Shown piece by piece: positions 12,120 through 17,898 of a stretch of DNA of 49,754 nucleotides (the stretch's first letter is position 1; each line of letters opens with the position of its first letter). The stretch covers positions 1 through 49,754 of IMG/VR virus record IMGVR_UViG_3300026455_000405; one strand, written 5' to 3'. The notes beneath the pieces are model-generated. The model saw nothing but the letters and a program-made list of their open reading frames with translations, ran no database searches and had not been told where the DNA came from. The position numbers and the translations under genes were made by a program. Source of the stretch: a virus.

Positions 12120-12319
12120 GCAGACTAGATCAGATCGCTTACGAGATCGAGCAACTGTTTATCGAAGGCCTTAGCCCTAGGATGATCAGTGAGACCCTTG
12201 GAGTGCCTGTGAGCATGGTCCATGACTGGCTCGCTAGCAACAGCCTCGATGATGAGGACGGCTGTGGTCCTGACCTAATAGAGGATGAGTTGAGTCCTTA
12301 CTCAACTGTAAACAGTTAA
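12116..12319 (+). CDS. Small helix-turn-helix protein with acidic tail
   Basis: 67 residues. IEQLFIEGLSPRMISETLGVPVSMVHDWLAS (~11-41) reads as a helix-turn-helix (G.SP..ISETLGVP.S.VHDWL), as in small regulators; the remainder is acidic (LDDEDGCGPDLIEDELSP). The ISETLGV motif recurs in the gene at 13093. It could regulate early transcription. ATGA overlap upstream and TAATG overlap downstream indicate coupled translation. Confidence 0.7.
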   Translation: MSRLDQIAYEIEQLFIEGLSPRMISETLGVPVSMVHDWLASNSLDDEDGCGPDLIEDELSPYSTVNS

Positions 12320-12642
12320 TGAGTAAACTAGAGTTCTACGCAAGGCCCTTAGTGGCCTTCGACGCTTACAATAAAGATCATAGGCGCTACTACGCAGAGT
12401 TCCTAGAATATGGCGGATGGGGCCGTTGCCCTGTCCGTTTCGTTTGTCCGGAAGATTATGGTATGGACCTGCCTACTATGATCAAGCATAGGTTAATCCA
12501 GTACTACGTGGATCGTGAGTTTGGGGGCAGCAAACTATCACAGGAACGATCTAAGGCCCTAGCTGAGGATGCTGACCGTATGTACAAGGAAGCGGGCAGG
12601 CTGCGCAAGGAGAGCCAGGCTCTTCTTAAACCCCGAAGGTAA
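12319..12642 (+). CDS. Hypothetical early protein
   Basis: 107 residues, MSKLEFYARPLVAFDAYNKDHRRYYAEFLEYGGWGRCPVRFVCPEDYG..., ending in a basic coiled helix (ALAEDADRMYKEAGRLRKESQALLKPRR). Two cysteines (C38 in GRCPV, C44 in FVCPED) might pair or bind metal but no full zinc motif is present. The start overlaps the upstream stop (TAATG). No family recognised. A GCGAATTGACCGGGG element starts eight bases downstream of the stop. Confidence 0.7.
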   Translation: MSKLEFYARPLVAFDAYNKDHRRYYAEFLEYGGWGRCPVRFVCPEDYGMDLPTMIKHRLIQYYVDREFGGSKLSQERSKALAEDADRMYKEAGRLRKESQALLKPRR

Positions 12643-12649
12643 TTCTGCA

Positions 12650-12664
12650 GCGAATTGACCGGGG
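12650..12664 (+). repeat. GCGAATTGACCGGGG element, copy 2
   Basis: Exact 15-base match to 4803-4817; followed by a TATGC...GCATA hairpin (about 12670-12686) inside outer GGGCT/AGCCC arms. Both copies precede an early promoter by roughly 45-105 bases. Confidence 0.65.
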
Positions 12665-12707
12665 CTAGCTATGCGTGTACAGCATACCAGCCCTGCAAAA
12701 AGATTGG

Positions 12708-12736
12708 TTGACAGCTCGGGCTATAGCTGCTACATT
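12708..12736 (+). promoter_or_regulatory. Sigma70 promoter
   Basis: TTGACA 12708-12713, 17-bp spacer, TACATT 12731-12736. Serves the gene at 12763. Confidence 0.8.
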
Positions 12737-12762
12737 ACACGGGTAAACAAAGGAGCAAGCCC

Positions 12763-13005
12763 ATGTATATCCATCTCAAGTATACCGACAACAGCACGAT
12801 CTACAGCATCGATGGTGAGCAGATCGAGTTCGTAGGGGGCCGTAGATCAGGGGACGTGGTCGTAAACGGCGATCATGTGTATCGTTACCAGCTGCGCGGT
12901 GAATACGTGCAGATCATCGATGAATACGACGATCTCGTAGAAGAGTTTGAGGACAGCGACGATTACTGGGAACGCTACGCTATGGAACTGGCGGGTGTGG
13001 CATAA
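12763..13005 (+). CDS. Small acidic early protein
   Basis: 80 residues, beta-rich N-terminal half (MYIHLKYTDNSTIYSIDGEQIEFVGG...VVVNGDHVYRYQL) and a very acidic C-terminal helix (DEYDDLVEEFEDSDDYWERY). Ribosome binding site AAGGAGCAAGCCC. No family recognised. The stop codon sits in the loop of the intrinsic terminator at 12994-13020, so translation and termination are tightly packed. Single-gene unit. Confidence 0.75.
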   Translation: MYIHLKYTDNSTIYSIDGEQIEFVGGRRSGDVVVNGDHVYRYQLRGEYVQIIDEYDDLVEEFEDSDDYWERYAMELAGVA

Positions 13006-13020
13006 AAGCCACACCTTTTT
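12994..13020 (+). terminator. Intrinsic terminator enclosing a stop codon
   Basis: GGTGTGGC (12994-13001), loop ATAAAA containing the TAA, GCCACACC (13008-13015), T5. A decayed relative (ataaaagccacacc) lies near 8627. Confidence 0.88.
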
Positions 13021-13038
13021 CTTTTCTGCAGATTTTGG

Positions 13039-13067
13039 TTGACAGTTTGGATTTTTGGTGCTATACT
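13039..13067 (+). promoter_or_regulatory. Sigma70 promoter, extended -10
   Basis: TTGACA 13039-13044, 17-bp spacer, TATACT 13062-13067 preceded by GGTGC. Serves the gene at 13093. Confidence 0.88.
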
Positions 13068-13092
13068 GTAGGCATACTAAGGAGAGCGAGTT

Positions 13093-13311
13093 ATGGGATA
13101 CTTTGCAAATCTGGAACTGGAAGTGATGAGCATGGCCCACGATATGGGTGATGATTTTGGCCAGGACGAAGGCACGATCCTAACCATCAGCGAAACGCTA
13201 GGTGTATCCCCAGAAGAAGTCCAACGAATCCTAAGCAGCGATTCTGATGCGGATTACGACGGTCAACCCGACGAGATGCAGGAGTGGCACGATTTTGACC
13301 CTGACTGCTAA
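13093..13311 (+). CDS. Small acidic protein with ISETLGV helix-turn-helix-like motif
   Basis: 72 residues. ILTISETLGVSPEEVQRILSSD (~28-49) resembles the helix-turn-helix of the protein at 12116; both ends are acidic (DMGDDFGQDEG; DYDGQPDEMQEWHDFDPDC). The net negative charge argues against simple DNA binding, so it could be a protein-binding variant. Single-gene unit, ribosome binding site GGAGAGCGAGTT. Confidence 0.7.
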   Translation: MGYFANLELEVMSMAHDMGDDFGQDEGTILTISETLGVSPEEVQRILSSDSDADYDGQPDEMQEWHDFDPDC

Positions 13312-13321
13312 AGGATTTTGG

Positions 13322-13350
13322 TTGACAGTTTGGACGTTTGGTGCTATACT
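13322..13350 (+). promoter_or_regulatory. Sigma70 promoter, extended -10
   Basis: TTGACA 13322-13327, 17-bp spacer, TATACT 13345-13350. The region -35 to -10 differs from the promoter at 13039 at only a few spacer positions, which suggests duplication. Serves the gene at 13381. Confidence 0.88.
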
Positions 13351-13380
13351 AGCATCATAGTTAGATAAAAGGAGCGAAGA

Positions 13381-13638
13381 ATGTATCCAGAGATTTCAGA
13401 ACAAGAGCGTGTGGTCCGTGCCCTCAAGGGCTGGCAGTTCCTGCGCTCAGAACACGGTTGCCTCTACGATCGTGGCTCAGCAGACTCTTACTACGGCCGG
13501 GCTCGTCGGCCGCACTACGGTGGAGTTGGCGGCGAGTCAGGTCCCCGCGTTGAGGTTACGGATCCTGAGAGCGTGGCCGAATACATGGCTGGCTACGACT
13601 ACAACGAACGCTACGGCGACAAAAAAGATTGGCGCTGA
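13381..13638 (+). CDS. Small conserved phage protein (DRGSADSYYGR type)
   Basis: 85 residues. The block CLYDRGSADSYYGRARRPHYGGVG (~27-50) is a pattern I recognise from small conserved proteins of many proteobacterial phages; function unknown. The C-terminal VTDPESVAEYMAGYDYNERYGDKKDW is also typical. Ribosome binding site AAGGAGCGAAGA. Single-gene unit, with the next promoter starting 5 bp after the stop. Confidence 0.75.
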   Translation: MYPEISEQERVVRALKGWQFLRSEHGCLYDRGSADSYYGRARRPHYGGVGGESGPRVEVTDPESVAEYMAGYDYNERYGDKKDWR

Positions 13639-13642
13639 TCGG

Positions 13643-13671
13643 TTGACAGATTGGTATTTTGGTCGTATAAT
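13643..13671 (+). promoter_or_regulatory. Consensus sigma70 promoter
   Basis: TTGACA 13643-13648, 17-bp spacer, TATAAT 13666-13671. Serves the unit at 13702. Confidence 0.9.
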
Positions 13672-13701
13672 ACACATACTAAACAACTTAGGAGCGAATC
13701 A

Positions 13702-13899
13702 ATGACACAGTCATCAATGGAAAAATCCGGAATGTTCTGCTTTATCGTAGGACTGCTCGTAACGATCTTCGGTGTGGGCGGCATTGAGCAGAGCTTGGAC
13801 AACTCCGGTCTTTTGCTGGGTGCCTTGGTTTCTACCGTGGGATTGATGATCATGGGCTGTGGCGCGATGATGATCCAGAATGCAGAGGCCTACAAGTGA
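13702..13899 (+). CDS. Small membrane protein, two transmembrane segments
   Basis: 65 residues from ATG 13702, four bases after GGAGCGA; the longer frame from 13651 would start inside the promoter. Two hydrophobic segments: MFCFIVGLLVTIFGVGGI (~11-28) and LLLGALVSTVGLMIMGCGAMMI (~37-58). A hairpin of two membrane helices is typical of phage superinfection-exclusion or holin-like proteins, but no specific match is known. Its end overlaps the following GTG start (GTGA). Confidence 0.75.
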   Translation: MTQSSMEKSGMFCFIVGLLVTIFGVGGIEQSLDNSGLLLGALVSTVGLMIMGCGAMMIQNAEAYK

Positions 13900-14102
13900 T
13901 CAAGCCCGAGGAACTGGACTATCTACGCCGCGCTCTGGATGCCCTGAGTGCCCCGGAAACGACCGCGATGGCCCAGGCTAAGATCCTAAGGACCGTGAGC
14001 CAGATCGCCGATCGAGCCTCACGTGAGATCGAGCAGAGGTTCGTGGATCGGGTAGACCAGAACTTGGCCAATCAACATTTGGTTGACATTTTGAAACGCT
14101 GA
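13896..14102 (+). CDS. Small helical hypothetical protein (GTG start)
   Basis: 68 residues starting at GTG 13896, overlapping the preceding stop (GTGA). Almost wholly alpha-helical: MIKPEELDYLRRALDALSAP..., then ILRTVSQIADRASREIEQRFVDRVDQNLANQHLVDILKR. The next promoter lies inside the 3' end of this gene (TTGACA encodes part of HLVDIL), so coding and promoter sequence are shared. Function unknown. Confidence 0.7.
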   Translation: MIKPEELDYLRRALDALSAPETTAMAQAKILRTVSQIADRASREIEQRFVDRVDQNLANQHLVDILKR

Positions 14103-14111
14103 GTGTATAAT
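14083..14111 (+). promoter_or_regulatory. Consensus sigma70 promoter inside a coding end
   Basis: TTGACA 14083-14088, 17-bp spacer containing the upstream TGA stop (14100-14102), TATAAT 14106-14111. Serves the gene at 14135. Confidence 0.9.
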
Positions 14112-14134
14112 ACACATACACTTAGGAGAGCGAT

Positions 14135-14320
14135 ATGAGAGATTTTAATGCAGTTGGTCATGATCTACAAGCGATTGATGGACTCTTGGATCAGATCGAG
14201 GAACTGGCCATGGCCCTCCCGATCAGAGCCGGCCAGAAGAAGATCATCCAGAGTAAGATCTACGATCTATACACAGAGATCGAAGACGGTGTTGAAGTGA
14301 GTTCAGTTGACTTTGACTGA
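14135..14320 (+). CDS. Small helical hypothetical protein
   Basis: 61 residues, MRDFNAVGHDLQAIDGLLDQIEELAMALP..., then KKIIQSKIYDLYTEIEDGVEV. Mostly two helices, acidic. Ribosome binding site AGGAGAGCGAT. The coding end (SVDFD) is written over the next promoter's -35 and spacer. Function unknown. Confidence 0.7.
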   Translation: MRDFNAVGHDLQAIDGLLDQIEELAMALPIRAGQKKIIQSKIYDLYTEIEDGVEVSSVDFD

Positions 14321-14335
14321 TTTTGGATGTATAAT
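14307..14335 (+). promoter_or_regulatory. Sigma70 promoter inside a coding end
   Basis: TTGACT 14307-14312, 17-bp spacer with the upstream TGA (14318-14320), TATAAT 14330-14335. Serves the gene at 14362. Confidence 0.85.
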
Positions 14336-14361
14336 ACTAACTTAACTTAAGGAGCGAACCT

Positions 14362-14985
14362 ATGCCAAACTGGTGCAACAACTATGTGGAAATCAGCCAC
14401 AAGGACCCTGAGAAAATCCGTGCTCTCGCAGACGCATTCAATCGTGGAGAGTTTTGCCAGCATGTGATTCCTACTCCTAAAGAGCTCACTGACACAGTGT
14501 CAGGCTTCATGGGCGAGGACAAGCGTGAGGCCCACGAAGCACAGCAGAAGTCCAACCTTGAGAAGTATGGACATGCTGATTGGTATAGTTTCCAGACCAG
14601 CCGTTGGGGCACCAAGTGGGATGTGGGTGGCGATGACTGCAACCCTGCAGACGTCAGCGAGGATGGCACTAGCATGAGCGTGGGCTTTGACAGTGCTTGG
14701 GCTCCTCCAGTGGGCGTTTACCAAGAACTGACCGAGCAGGGCTATGAAGTGCGAGCCATGTATTATGAGCCCGGCATGTGCTTCGCTGGCGTCTTTGAAG
14801 ATGGCTGTGAAGACAACTATGACCTGAGCGAGATGTCCAGCAAACAGGTCCGCGATGAGATTCCTGAGGACTTGGATGAGTGCTTTGGCATCAGCGAGTG
14901 CATGGAAGAGTATGAGCGTGAGAATGAGGAAGAGCTCACACAGTGGATCCGTGAGGGTGCCGAAGCCAAGGAGCAGCCGCTGTGA
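14362..14985 (+). CDS. DUF1281/Api92-like ferredoxin-fold protein
   Basis: 207 residues. It starts MPNWCNNYVEISHKDPEKIRALADAF, the hallmark of the Api92/YubB-like DUF1281 family of phages and plasmids, followed by HVIPTPKEL and a central WYSFQTSRWGTKWDVGGDD (~72-90). Then comes FDSAWAPPVGVYQELTEQGYEVRAMYYEPGMCFAGVF (~108-144), which is the second half of the fold. The C-terminus is strongly acidic. The family is common on mobile elements; its function is unknown, with roles against host defence only suggested. Ribosome binding site AAGGAGCGAACC. The stop overlaps the next start. Confidence 0.85.
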   Translation: MPNWCNNYVEISHKDPEKIRALADAFNRGEFCQHVIPTPKELTDTVSGFMGEDKREAHEAQQKSNLEKYGHADWYSFQTSRWGTKWDVGGDDCNPADVSEDGTSMSVGFDSAWAPPVGVYQELTEQGYEVRAMYYEPGMCFAGVFEDGCEDNYDLSEMSSKQVRDEIPEDLDECFGISECMEEYERENEEELTQWIREGAEAKEQPL

Positions 14986-15290
14986 TGAATGTGGTCAAGT
15001 TGGACCGACGCTATGACGGGCATGAACGCTTTAGTCACAGGGTCGAGTTCACTGGCTACACAGGGCAAGGGCGTGTGATCCGTGTCAAGCAATGGGTCCG
15101 CGCCCGCAACTGGCTTTGGCAACAGTTTGGCGCCAGCGGAGAACTGTTCTGCGCTCGCCCAGAATACTTCGACGGCACACAGCCGGTTTGGGCTTGGGAT
15201 GCAGAAAAGTCGAGTATATACCTAAACAAAGAAGCATACACGATGTTCATGCTACGCAAGGAGTTTTGGGAAAATGAAGCGAACCTTTGA
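14985..15290 (+). CDS. Hypothetical early protein
   Basis: 101 residues from ATG 14985 (TGATG overlap); GTG 14982 directly before it is an equally open alternative. Basic and tryptophan-rich: KQWVRARNWLWQQFGASGELFCARPEYFDGTQPVWAWDAEKSSIYL (~30-75). Could be a small nucleic-acid-binding domain but no family is recognised. It overlaps the next gene by 17 bp in another frame. Confidence 0.7.
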   Translation: MNVVKLDRRYDGHERFSHRVEFTGYTGQGRVIRVKQWVRARNWLWQQFGASGELFCARPEYFDGTQPVWAWDAEKSSIYLNKEAYTMFMLRKEFWENEANL

Positions 15291-15474
15291 GTTCAAGTTT
15301 GAAGTCCTTTGTGCCGGAGAGGGCACAGCGGACGAGGCTAGGGTCGAGCAGATGATCGATCTGGCCATGCAGGATCTTATCTATGACGACGAGTTCATCG
15401 CTGCTCTAGATGAGAAGGAAGCTGTGACTATTCGGGTCACCAAACTAGGAGATTTTGGTAAACCGAATGGTTGA
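15274..15474 (+). CDS. Small acidic hypothetical protein
   Basis: 66 residues, MKRTFEFKFEVLCAGEGTADEARVEQMIDLAMQDL..., then VTIRVTKLGDFGKPNG. One beta-alpha-beta unit is likely. It begins inside the previous gene, and its TGA stop (15472-15474) is part of the next promoter's -35 TTGACA. Third gene of the unit headed by the DUF1281-like gene. Function unknown. Confidence 0.7.
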   Translation: MKRTFEFKFEVLCAGEGTADEARVEQMIDLAMQDLIYDDEFIAALDEKEAVTIRVTKLGDFGKPNG

Positions 15475-15499
15475 CAGTATGGATTGGCTATGCTATATT
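15471..15499 (+). promoter_or_regulatory. Sigma70 promoter overlapping a stop codon
   Basis: TTGACA 15471-15476 (contains the upstream TGA), 17-bp spacer, TATATT 15494-15499. Serves the gene at 15558. Confidence 0.85.
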
Positions 15500-15505
15500 A
15501 GTAGC

Positions 15506-15525
15506 ATACCAAATAGGGTTGGTAT
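15506..15525 (+). promoter_or_regulatory. 5' leader hairpin
   Basis: ATACCAA (15506-15512), loop ATAGGG, TTGGTAT (15519-15525), at the very 5' end of the predicted mRNA. A position like this commonly protects transcripts from 5'-end decay. Confidence 0.6.
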
Positions 15526-15557
15526 ACTTTTAAACACACACAGAAAGGCACATTAAA

Positions 15558-15863
15558 ATGGCAACTGAAAAGAAGTTCTCCGTAGCTGGCGTTTCGACGC
15601 TGAATGGTAAGACTAAGATCCGTTTCGCAAATGACTCGATGCGAATCAAGATCCTCGCAAAGAATGGTCACAAGGACGTTGACTTGATCAACCTTCCTAA
15701 CGAGATGACCAAGGCTGAGATCGCTCAGCACCTGTACTCTACAGGTTATGGCACAGGTAAGCCTGCAGTGGAAGCTGCCATCGCTTACGTAGCCAAGAAG
15801 AACGGCGTCACCCTTGCTGCGCCTGCAGCTAAGGTCGAGACACGTGAAGCTGTTACTGCCTAA
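15558..15863 (+). CDS. Conserved small early phage protein
   Basis: 101 residues, MATEKKFSVAGVSTLNGKTKIRFANDSMRIKILAKNGHKDVDLINLP, then EMTKAEIAQHLYSTGYG. I recognise the FSVAG...TK.RFAN...R..ILAKNGH.D..L..LP..MTKAE block from conserved small proteins of T4-like marine phages; no function is known to me. The protein is basic, with an Ala-rich C-terminus. Long leader (about 50 bases) with a 5' hairpin, ribosome binding site AGAAAGG, followed by the CCGATTCGCTCCCGG element and a strong terminator. These features suggest high, controlled expression. Confidence 0.75.
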   Translation: MATEKKFSVAGVSTLNGKTKIRFANDSMRIKILAKNGHKDVDLINLPNEMTKAEIAQHLYSTGYGTGKPAVEAAIAYVAKKNGVTLAAPAAKVETREAVTA

Positions 15864-15864
15864 T

Positions 15865-15879
15865 CCGATTCGCTCCCGG
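15865..15879 (+). repeat. CCGATTCGCTCCCGG element, copy 2
   Basis: Identical to 8559-8573, immediately after the stop codon and before the terminator at 15890. Confidence 0.75.
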
Positions 15880-15889
15880 TAATAGGCAC

Positions 15890-15924
15890 AGGGCGGGTGT
15901 ACTCGATGCATCCGCCCTTTTTTT
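15890..15924 (+). terminator. Intrinsic terminator
   Basis: AGGGCGGGTG (15890-15899) pairs with CATCCGCCCT (15909-15918, one G-T pair), then T7. Confidence 0.88.
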
Positions 15925-15948
15925 ATCTCTCTTAGGAGTAAATAATTC

Positions 15949-16341
15949 ATGGAACTGATCTTAATTCTATTCACGGTATTCATCCTGGGATTCCTTCTGG
16001 GCCGCTTCGTAGAGCGTGTGTTCTTCCGTATGATCCTCGGCGAAGTGCTCAAGGATCTAGGCATCAAGCCCGCAGACCTTCGTAAATTACGCGAGAAATT
16101 AGAGCGGGAGATCACCGAGGACAGCGATGAGAGTGCCGAACCCGAGCTGATCCAGATCCGTATCGAGCAGCATCAAGGCCAGCTCTATGCCTATCGCAAG
16201 GACACAGAGCAGTTCGTAGGACAGAGCTCTACAGCTGAGGGACTACAGCGAGAGATCCGCAGCCGCTTCAAGGACACGGTTAAATTCATCGTTGATCGGG
16301 CCGAGGGTGGCGATCTACTGTTGCAAAAAAACAACACCTAA
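15949..16341 (+). CDS. Membrane-anchored hypothetical protein
   Basis: 130 residues. One N-terminal transmembrane segment (MELILILFTVFILGFLLGRF, ~1-20), then a basic juxtamembrane helix (VERVFFRMILGEVLKDLG) and a soluble domain (LIQIRIEQHQGQLYAYRKDTEQFVGQ...LQREIRSRF). The domain of ~50 residues with Y.Y....F..Q..T...L is a pattern I have seen in small phage proteins without a name. Ribosome binding site TTAGGAGT. No separate promoter is seen after the terminator upstream, so read-through is required. The TGTTGCAAAAAAACAACA element overlaps its end. Confidence 0.7.
   Translation: MELILILFTVFILGFLLGRFVERVFFRMILGEVLKDLGIKPADLRKLREKLEREITEDSDESAEPELIQIRIEQHQGQLYAYRKDTEQFVGQSSTAEGLQREIRSRFKDTVKFIVDRAEGGDLLLQKNNT
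16319..16336. repeat. TGTTGC-A-rich-CAACA hairpin element, copy 2
   Basis: TGTTGCAAAAAAACAACA, one base different from 8659-8676; it lies within the last codons of the gene ending at 16341, just upstream of a promoter. Confidence 0.55.
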
Positions 16342-16346
16342 ATCGG

Positions 16347-16375
16347 TTGACCTTTTCGCAGTTTGGCAGTACAAT
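16347..16375 (+). promoter_or_regulatory. Sigma70 promoter
   Basis: TTGACC 16347-16352, 17-bp spacer, TACAAT 16370-16375. Serves the gene at 16404. Confidence 0.82.
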
Positions 16376-16403
16376 ACACATACTGACACACAAAGGAGCA
16401 ACT

Positions 16404-16676
16404 ATGCGCACAGACATCCGTGATTTCATCCTCAGGGACGCCACACTCGAGGATACCTCTGAAATGATCGATCTGATCAAACAGCGGCGCACCAAGCTGT
16501 CAAAGATGGCTACCATCAACCTCATGGCCGGGGACAAGATCTCATTCACCAGCAGCCGCACCGGACGTTTGATGGTGGGCACCGTGGAAAAGGTCGCGAT
16601 CAAGAACTGTATCGTTAACACAGCCTTTGGTCGCTACAGGGTTCCCGCAAACATGCTGTCTAGGGTCGAGGACTGA
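16404..16676 (+). CDS. Small protein with SH3/KOW-like C-terminal part
   Basis: 90 residues from ATG 16404 (AAGGAGCAACT); the longer frame begins on the promoter. N-terminal helix MRTDIRDFILRDATLEDTSEMIDLIKQRRTKL. The C-terminal half (INLMAGDKISFTSSRTGRLMVGTVEKVAIKNCIVNT, then RYRVPANMLSRVED) reads as a small beta barrel like KOW or translation-type SH3 folds. An RNA- or protein-binding role is inferred. The stop overlaps the next ATG (TGATG). Confidence 0.65.
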   Translation: MRTDIRDFILRDATLEDTSEMIDLIKQRRTKLSKMATINLMAGDKISFTSSRTGRLMVGTVEKVAIKNCIVNTAFGRYRVPANMLSRVED

Positions 16677-16933
16677 TGTCAGGTTGGATCGTCTACGAGG
16701 TCCGCTCGGGCCGTATGGAAAAGTACTACAAGCGAGCCAGCACGGCCCGTAGGATAGTCACACAGCACAACACTCCACGTGAATACGATTGGGGTCAAGG
16801 CTACGGCACATACCGCTACGAACCTCGCGAGATTTGGGCCTGCTGCTCTTACAGGGACTACGAAGGAATCTTGATGGGGCTGCGCGGGGATCAGTTCAAG
16901 ATGTGGCAATTCTGCAACAGCCCGACTGGTTGA
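16676..16933 (+). CDS. Small basic aromatic-rich hypothetical protein
   Basis: 85 residues, MSGWIVYEVRSGRMEKYYKRASTARRIVTQHNT..., YGTYRYEPREIWACCSYRDYEGILMGLRG. The N-terminal pattern I.YEV.S..M.K.Y....A.R... resembles that of the protein at 3264 (VYYLVHKDTGRRLRYYKNRAGARIA) and the two may be distant relatives. Start overlaps the previous stop; the TGA stop is within the next -35 box. Function unknown. Confidence 0.7.
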   Translation: MSGWIVYEVRSGRMEKYYKRASTARRIVTQHNTPREYDWGQGYGTYRYEPREIWACCSYRDYEGILMGLRGDQFKMWQFCNSPTG

Positions 16934-16958
16934 CAGTTTGGGCGAACGGTAGTATACT
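16930..16958 (+). promoter_or_regulatory. Sigma70 promoter overlapping a stop codon
   Basis: TTGACA 16930-16935 (contains the upstream TGA), 17-bp spacer, TATACT 16953-16958. Serves the gene at 16986. Confidence 0.88.
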
Positions 16959-16985
16959 ACACACATATTAACAAAGGAGCGAATG

Positions 16986-17159
16986 ATGATCAATCAAGAT
17001 CTCAAAGTCATAGCAGGCATACAGGAACGCTTGGGTCAGCTGCCCGTGCTGGAAACCCTGATCTACATCGAGAACAACACTGAAGAGTTCACCATCTCAG
17101 AGCTGCGTAGTTTCCACAACGTGATGAGCCAGTTCCGCGCTCTGTTCGCGGCAGCATAA
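16986..17159 (+). CDS. 57-residue hypothetical early protein
   Basis: MINQDLKVIAGIQERLGQLPVLETLIYIENN..., ending SFHNVMSQFRALFAAA. The second of two consecutive ATGs (16986) is chosen because it sits three bases after GGAGCGA as in sister genes. Helical, mildly acidic, no membrane segment. It lies between two consensus promoters, which supports it being a real single-gene unit. Function unknown. Confidence 0.7.
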   Translation: MINQDLKVIAGIQERLGQLPVLETLIYIENNTEEFTISELRSFHNVMSQFRALFAAA

Positions 17160-17164
17160 CGTGG

Positions 17165-17193
17165 TTGACAGTTTGGGTCTACGAGCATATAAT
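17165..17193 (+). promoter_or_regulatory. Consensus sigma70 promoter
   Basis: TTGACA 17165-17170, 17-bp spacer, TATAAT 17188-17193. Serves the four-gene unit from 17219. Confidence 0.9.
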
Positions 17194-17218
17194 ATGGACA
17201 TGACAACAAGGACTACTC

Positions 17219-17290
17219 ATGCAGACACTCTTAGCCGTTGCGATGATCTTTGCGCCCCCCGTGGTATTCGCAGCCACACTCTTGCTATGA
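17219..17290 (+). CDS. 23-residue hydrophobic micropeptide
   Basis: MQTLLAVAMIFAPPVVFAATLLL, an almost wholly hydrophobic peptide starting behind AACAAGGACTACTC. Its TGA overlaps the next gene's ATG (ATGA at 17287-17290). It is the first frame after the promoter and gives a coupled start to the next gene, which otherwise lacks a ribosome binding site. It may be a membrane microprotein or only a leader for coupling. Confidence 0.45.
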   Translation: MQTLLAVAMIFAPPVVFAATLLL

Positions 17291-17502
17291 TCGCTGCTGC
17301 GGCCAAACACTTGGCGCTCATATGTACCCTAGCGGGTGCTGCGGCAACTGCACTGGGACAGGATCCCTTGAACATCCTGCTGCTGAACCTAGGCAGCGTC
17401 CTGTACCTATACTGGAGTCTAACCGTACGCGATTGGAACTTGGTAGCTGTGAACGCGGGACTATTGACTATCTATGCTATTGGAGCTATACTAAGACTAT
17501 GA
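17287..17502 (+). CDS. Small membrane protein
   Basis: 71 residues from ATG 17287, reached by ATGA coupling; an open frame further back to 17161 crosses the promoter. Two to three hydrophobic segments: ALICTLAGAAATALG (~10-24), ILLLNLGSVLYLYWSL (~29-44) and LVAVNAGLLTIYAIGAIL (~52-69). The stop overlaps the next ATG (ATGA at 17499-17502). Position directly upstream of a small lipoprotein gene recalls lysis cassettes (holin, spanin), but no endolysin is nearby. Confidence 0.65.
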   Translation: MIAAAAKHLALICTLAGAAATALGQDPLNILLLNLGSVLYLYWSLTVRDWNLVAVNAGLLTIYAIGAILRL

Positions 17503-17729
17503 TACAGATCACAGGACTCACACATAGGCAGCGCGAGATCATAGACATACTATGGAACTGCCAAAGCCTAGGACAAGCTGAAGCTGTGCTGGCAGCACTG
17601 CCCTATAAGGACGGCTGCGATGGCCGTAGCCTGCTGCAGATCGCTGCGTGGGAATGCACAGAACAAGAACAGGGGCTAGACACATATGCAGATGCTGCTA
17701 AGACTGCTATCCGTAACGCTAGCCGCTAG
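17499..17729 (+). CDS. Small hypothetical protein
   Basis: 76 residues from ATG 17499 (ATGA overlap). MIQITGLTHRQREIIDILWNCQSLGQAEAVLAALP reads as a helix-turn-helix-like segment (LT.RQREIIDILW), the rest as helices with EQEQGLDTYADAAKTAIRNASR. It could be a small regulator. The lipoprotein gene at 17686 begins inside its 3' end in another frame, overlapping by 44 bp. Confidence 0.65.
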   Translation: MIQITGLTHRQREIIDILWNCQSLGQAEAVLAALPYKDGCDGRSLLQIAAWECTEQEQGLDTYADAAKTAIRNASR

Positions 17730-17898
17730 CTGTGCTGCGGGCTGCGCTGTTAGGGATCGTAGAGATGCGCCCTGGGACCCGAGACCGCCTTATCAGTTGA
17801 CGGATCAGATCCCTGCTTGGTCGGGCGCAGCAGAAAGGATCTGTTCAGGGCACCTCAGAGACGACCAGAAGAGACCCGGCATGACGGATCGGTGTTGA
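17686..17898 (+). CDS. Small lipoprotein (possible Rz1-like or phage surface lipoprotein)
   Basis: 70 residues. MQMLLRLLSVTLAASCAAGC is a signal peptide with lipobox choices LAASC (C16) or CAAGC (C20). The mature part PWDPRPPYQLTDQIPAWSGAAERICSGHLR...TDRC is proline-rich with two further cysteines. The DQIP.W..AA.R.C.GHL pattern recurs, as I recall, in small lipoproteins of proteobacterial phages. Export to the periplasmic side of a Gram-negative membrane is expected. Embedding of the start within the preceding frame recalls Rz/Rz1 spanins, but the preceding protein lacks Rz features. Superinfection exclusion is an alternative. Confidence 0.65.
   Translation: MQMLLRLLSVTLAASCAAGCAVRDRRDAPWDPRPPYQLTDQIPAWSGAAERICSGHLRDDQKRPGMTDRC

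Noticed and set aside
17161-17286. Longer start for the 71-residue membrane protein
   Set aside because: The extension covers the TTGACA/TATAAT promoter; an ATGA-coupled start at 17287 explains the gene better.
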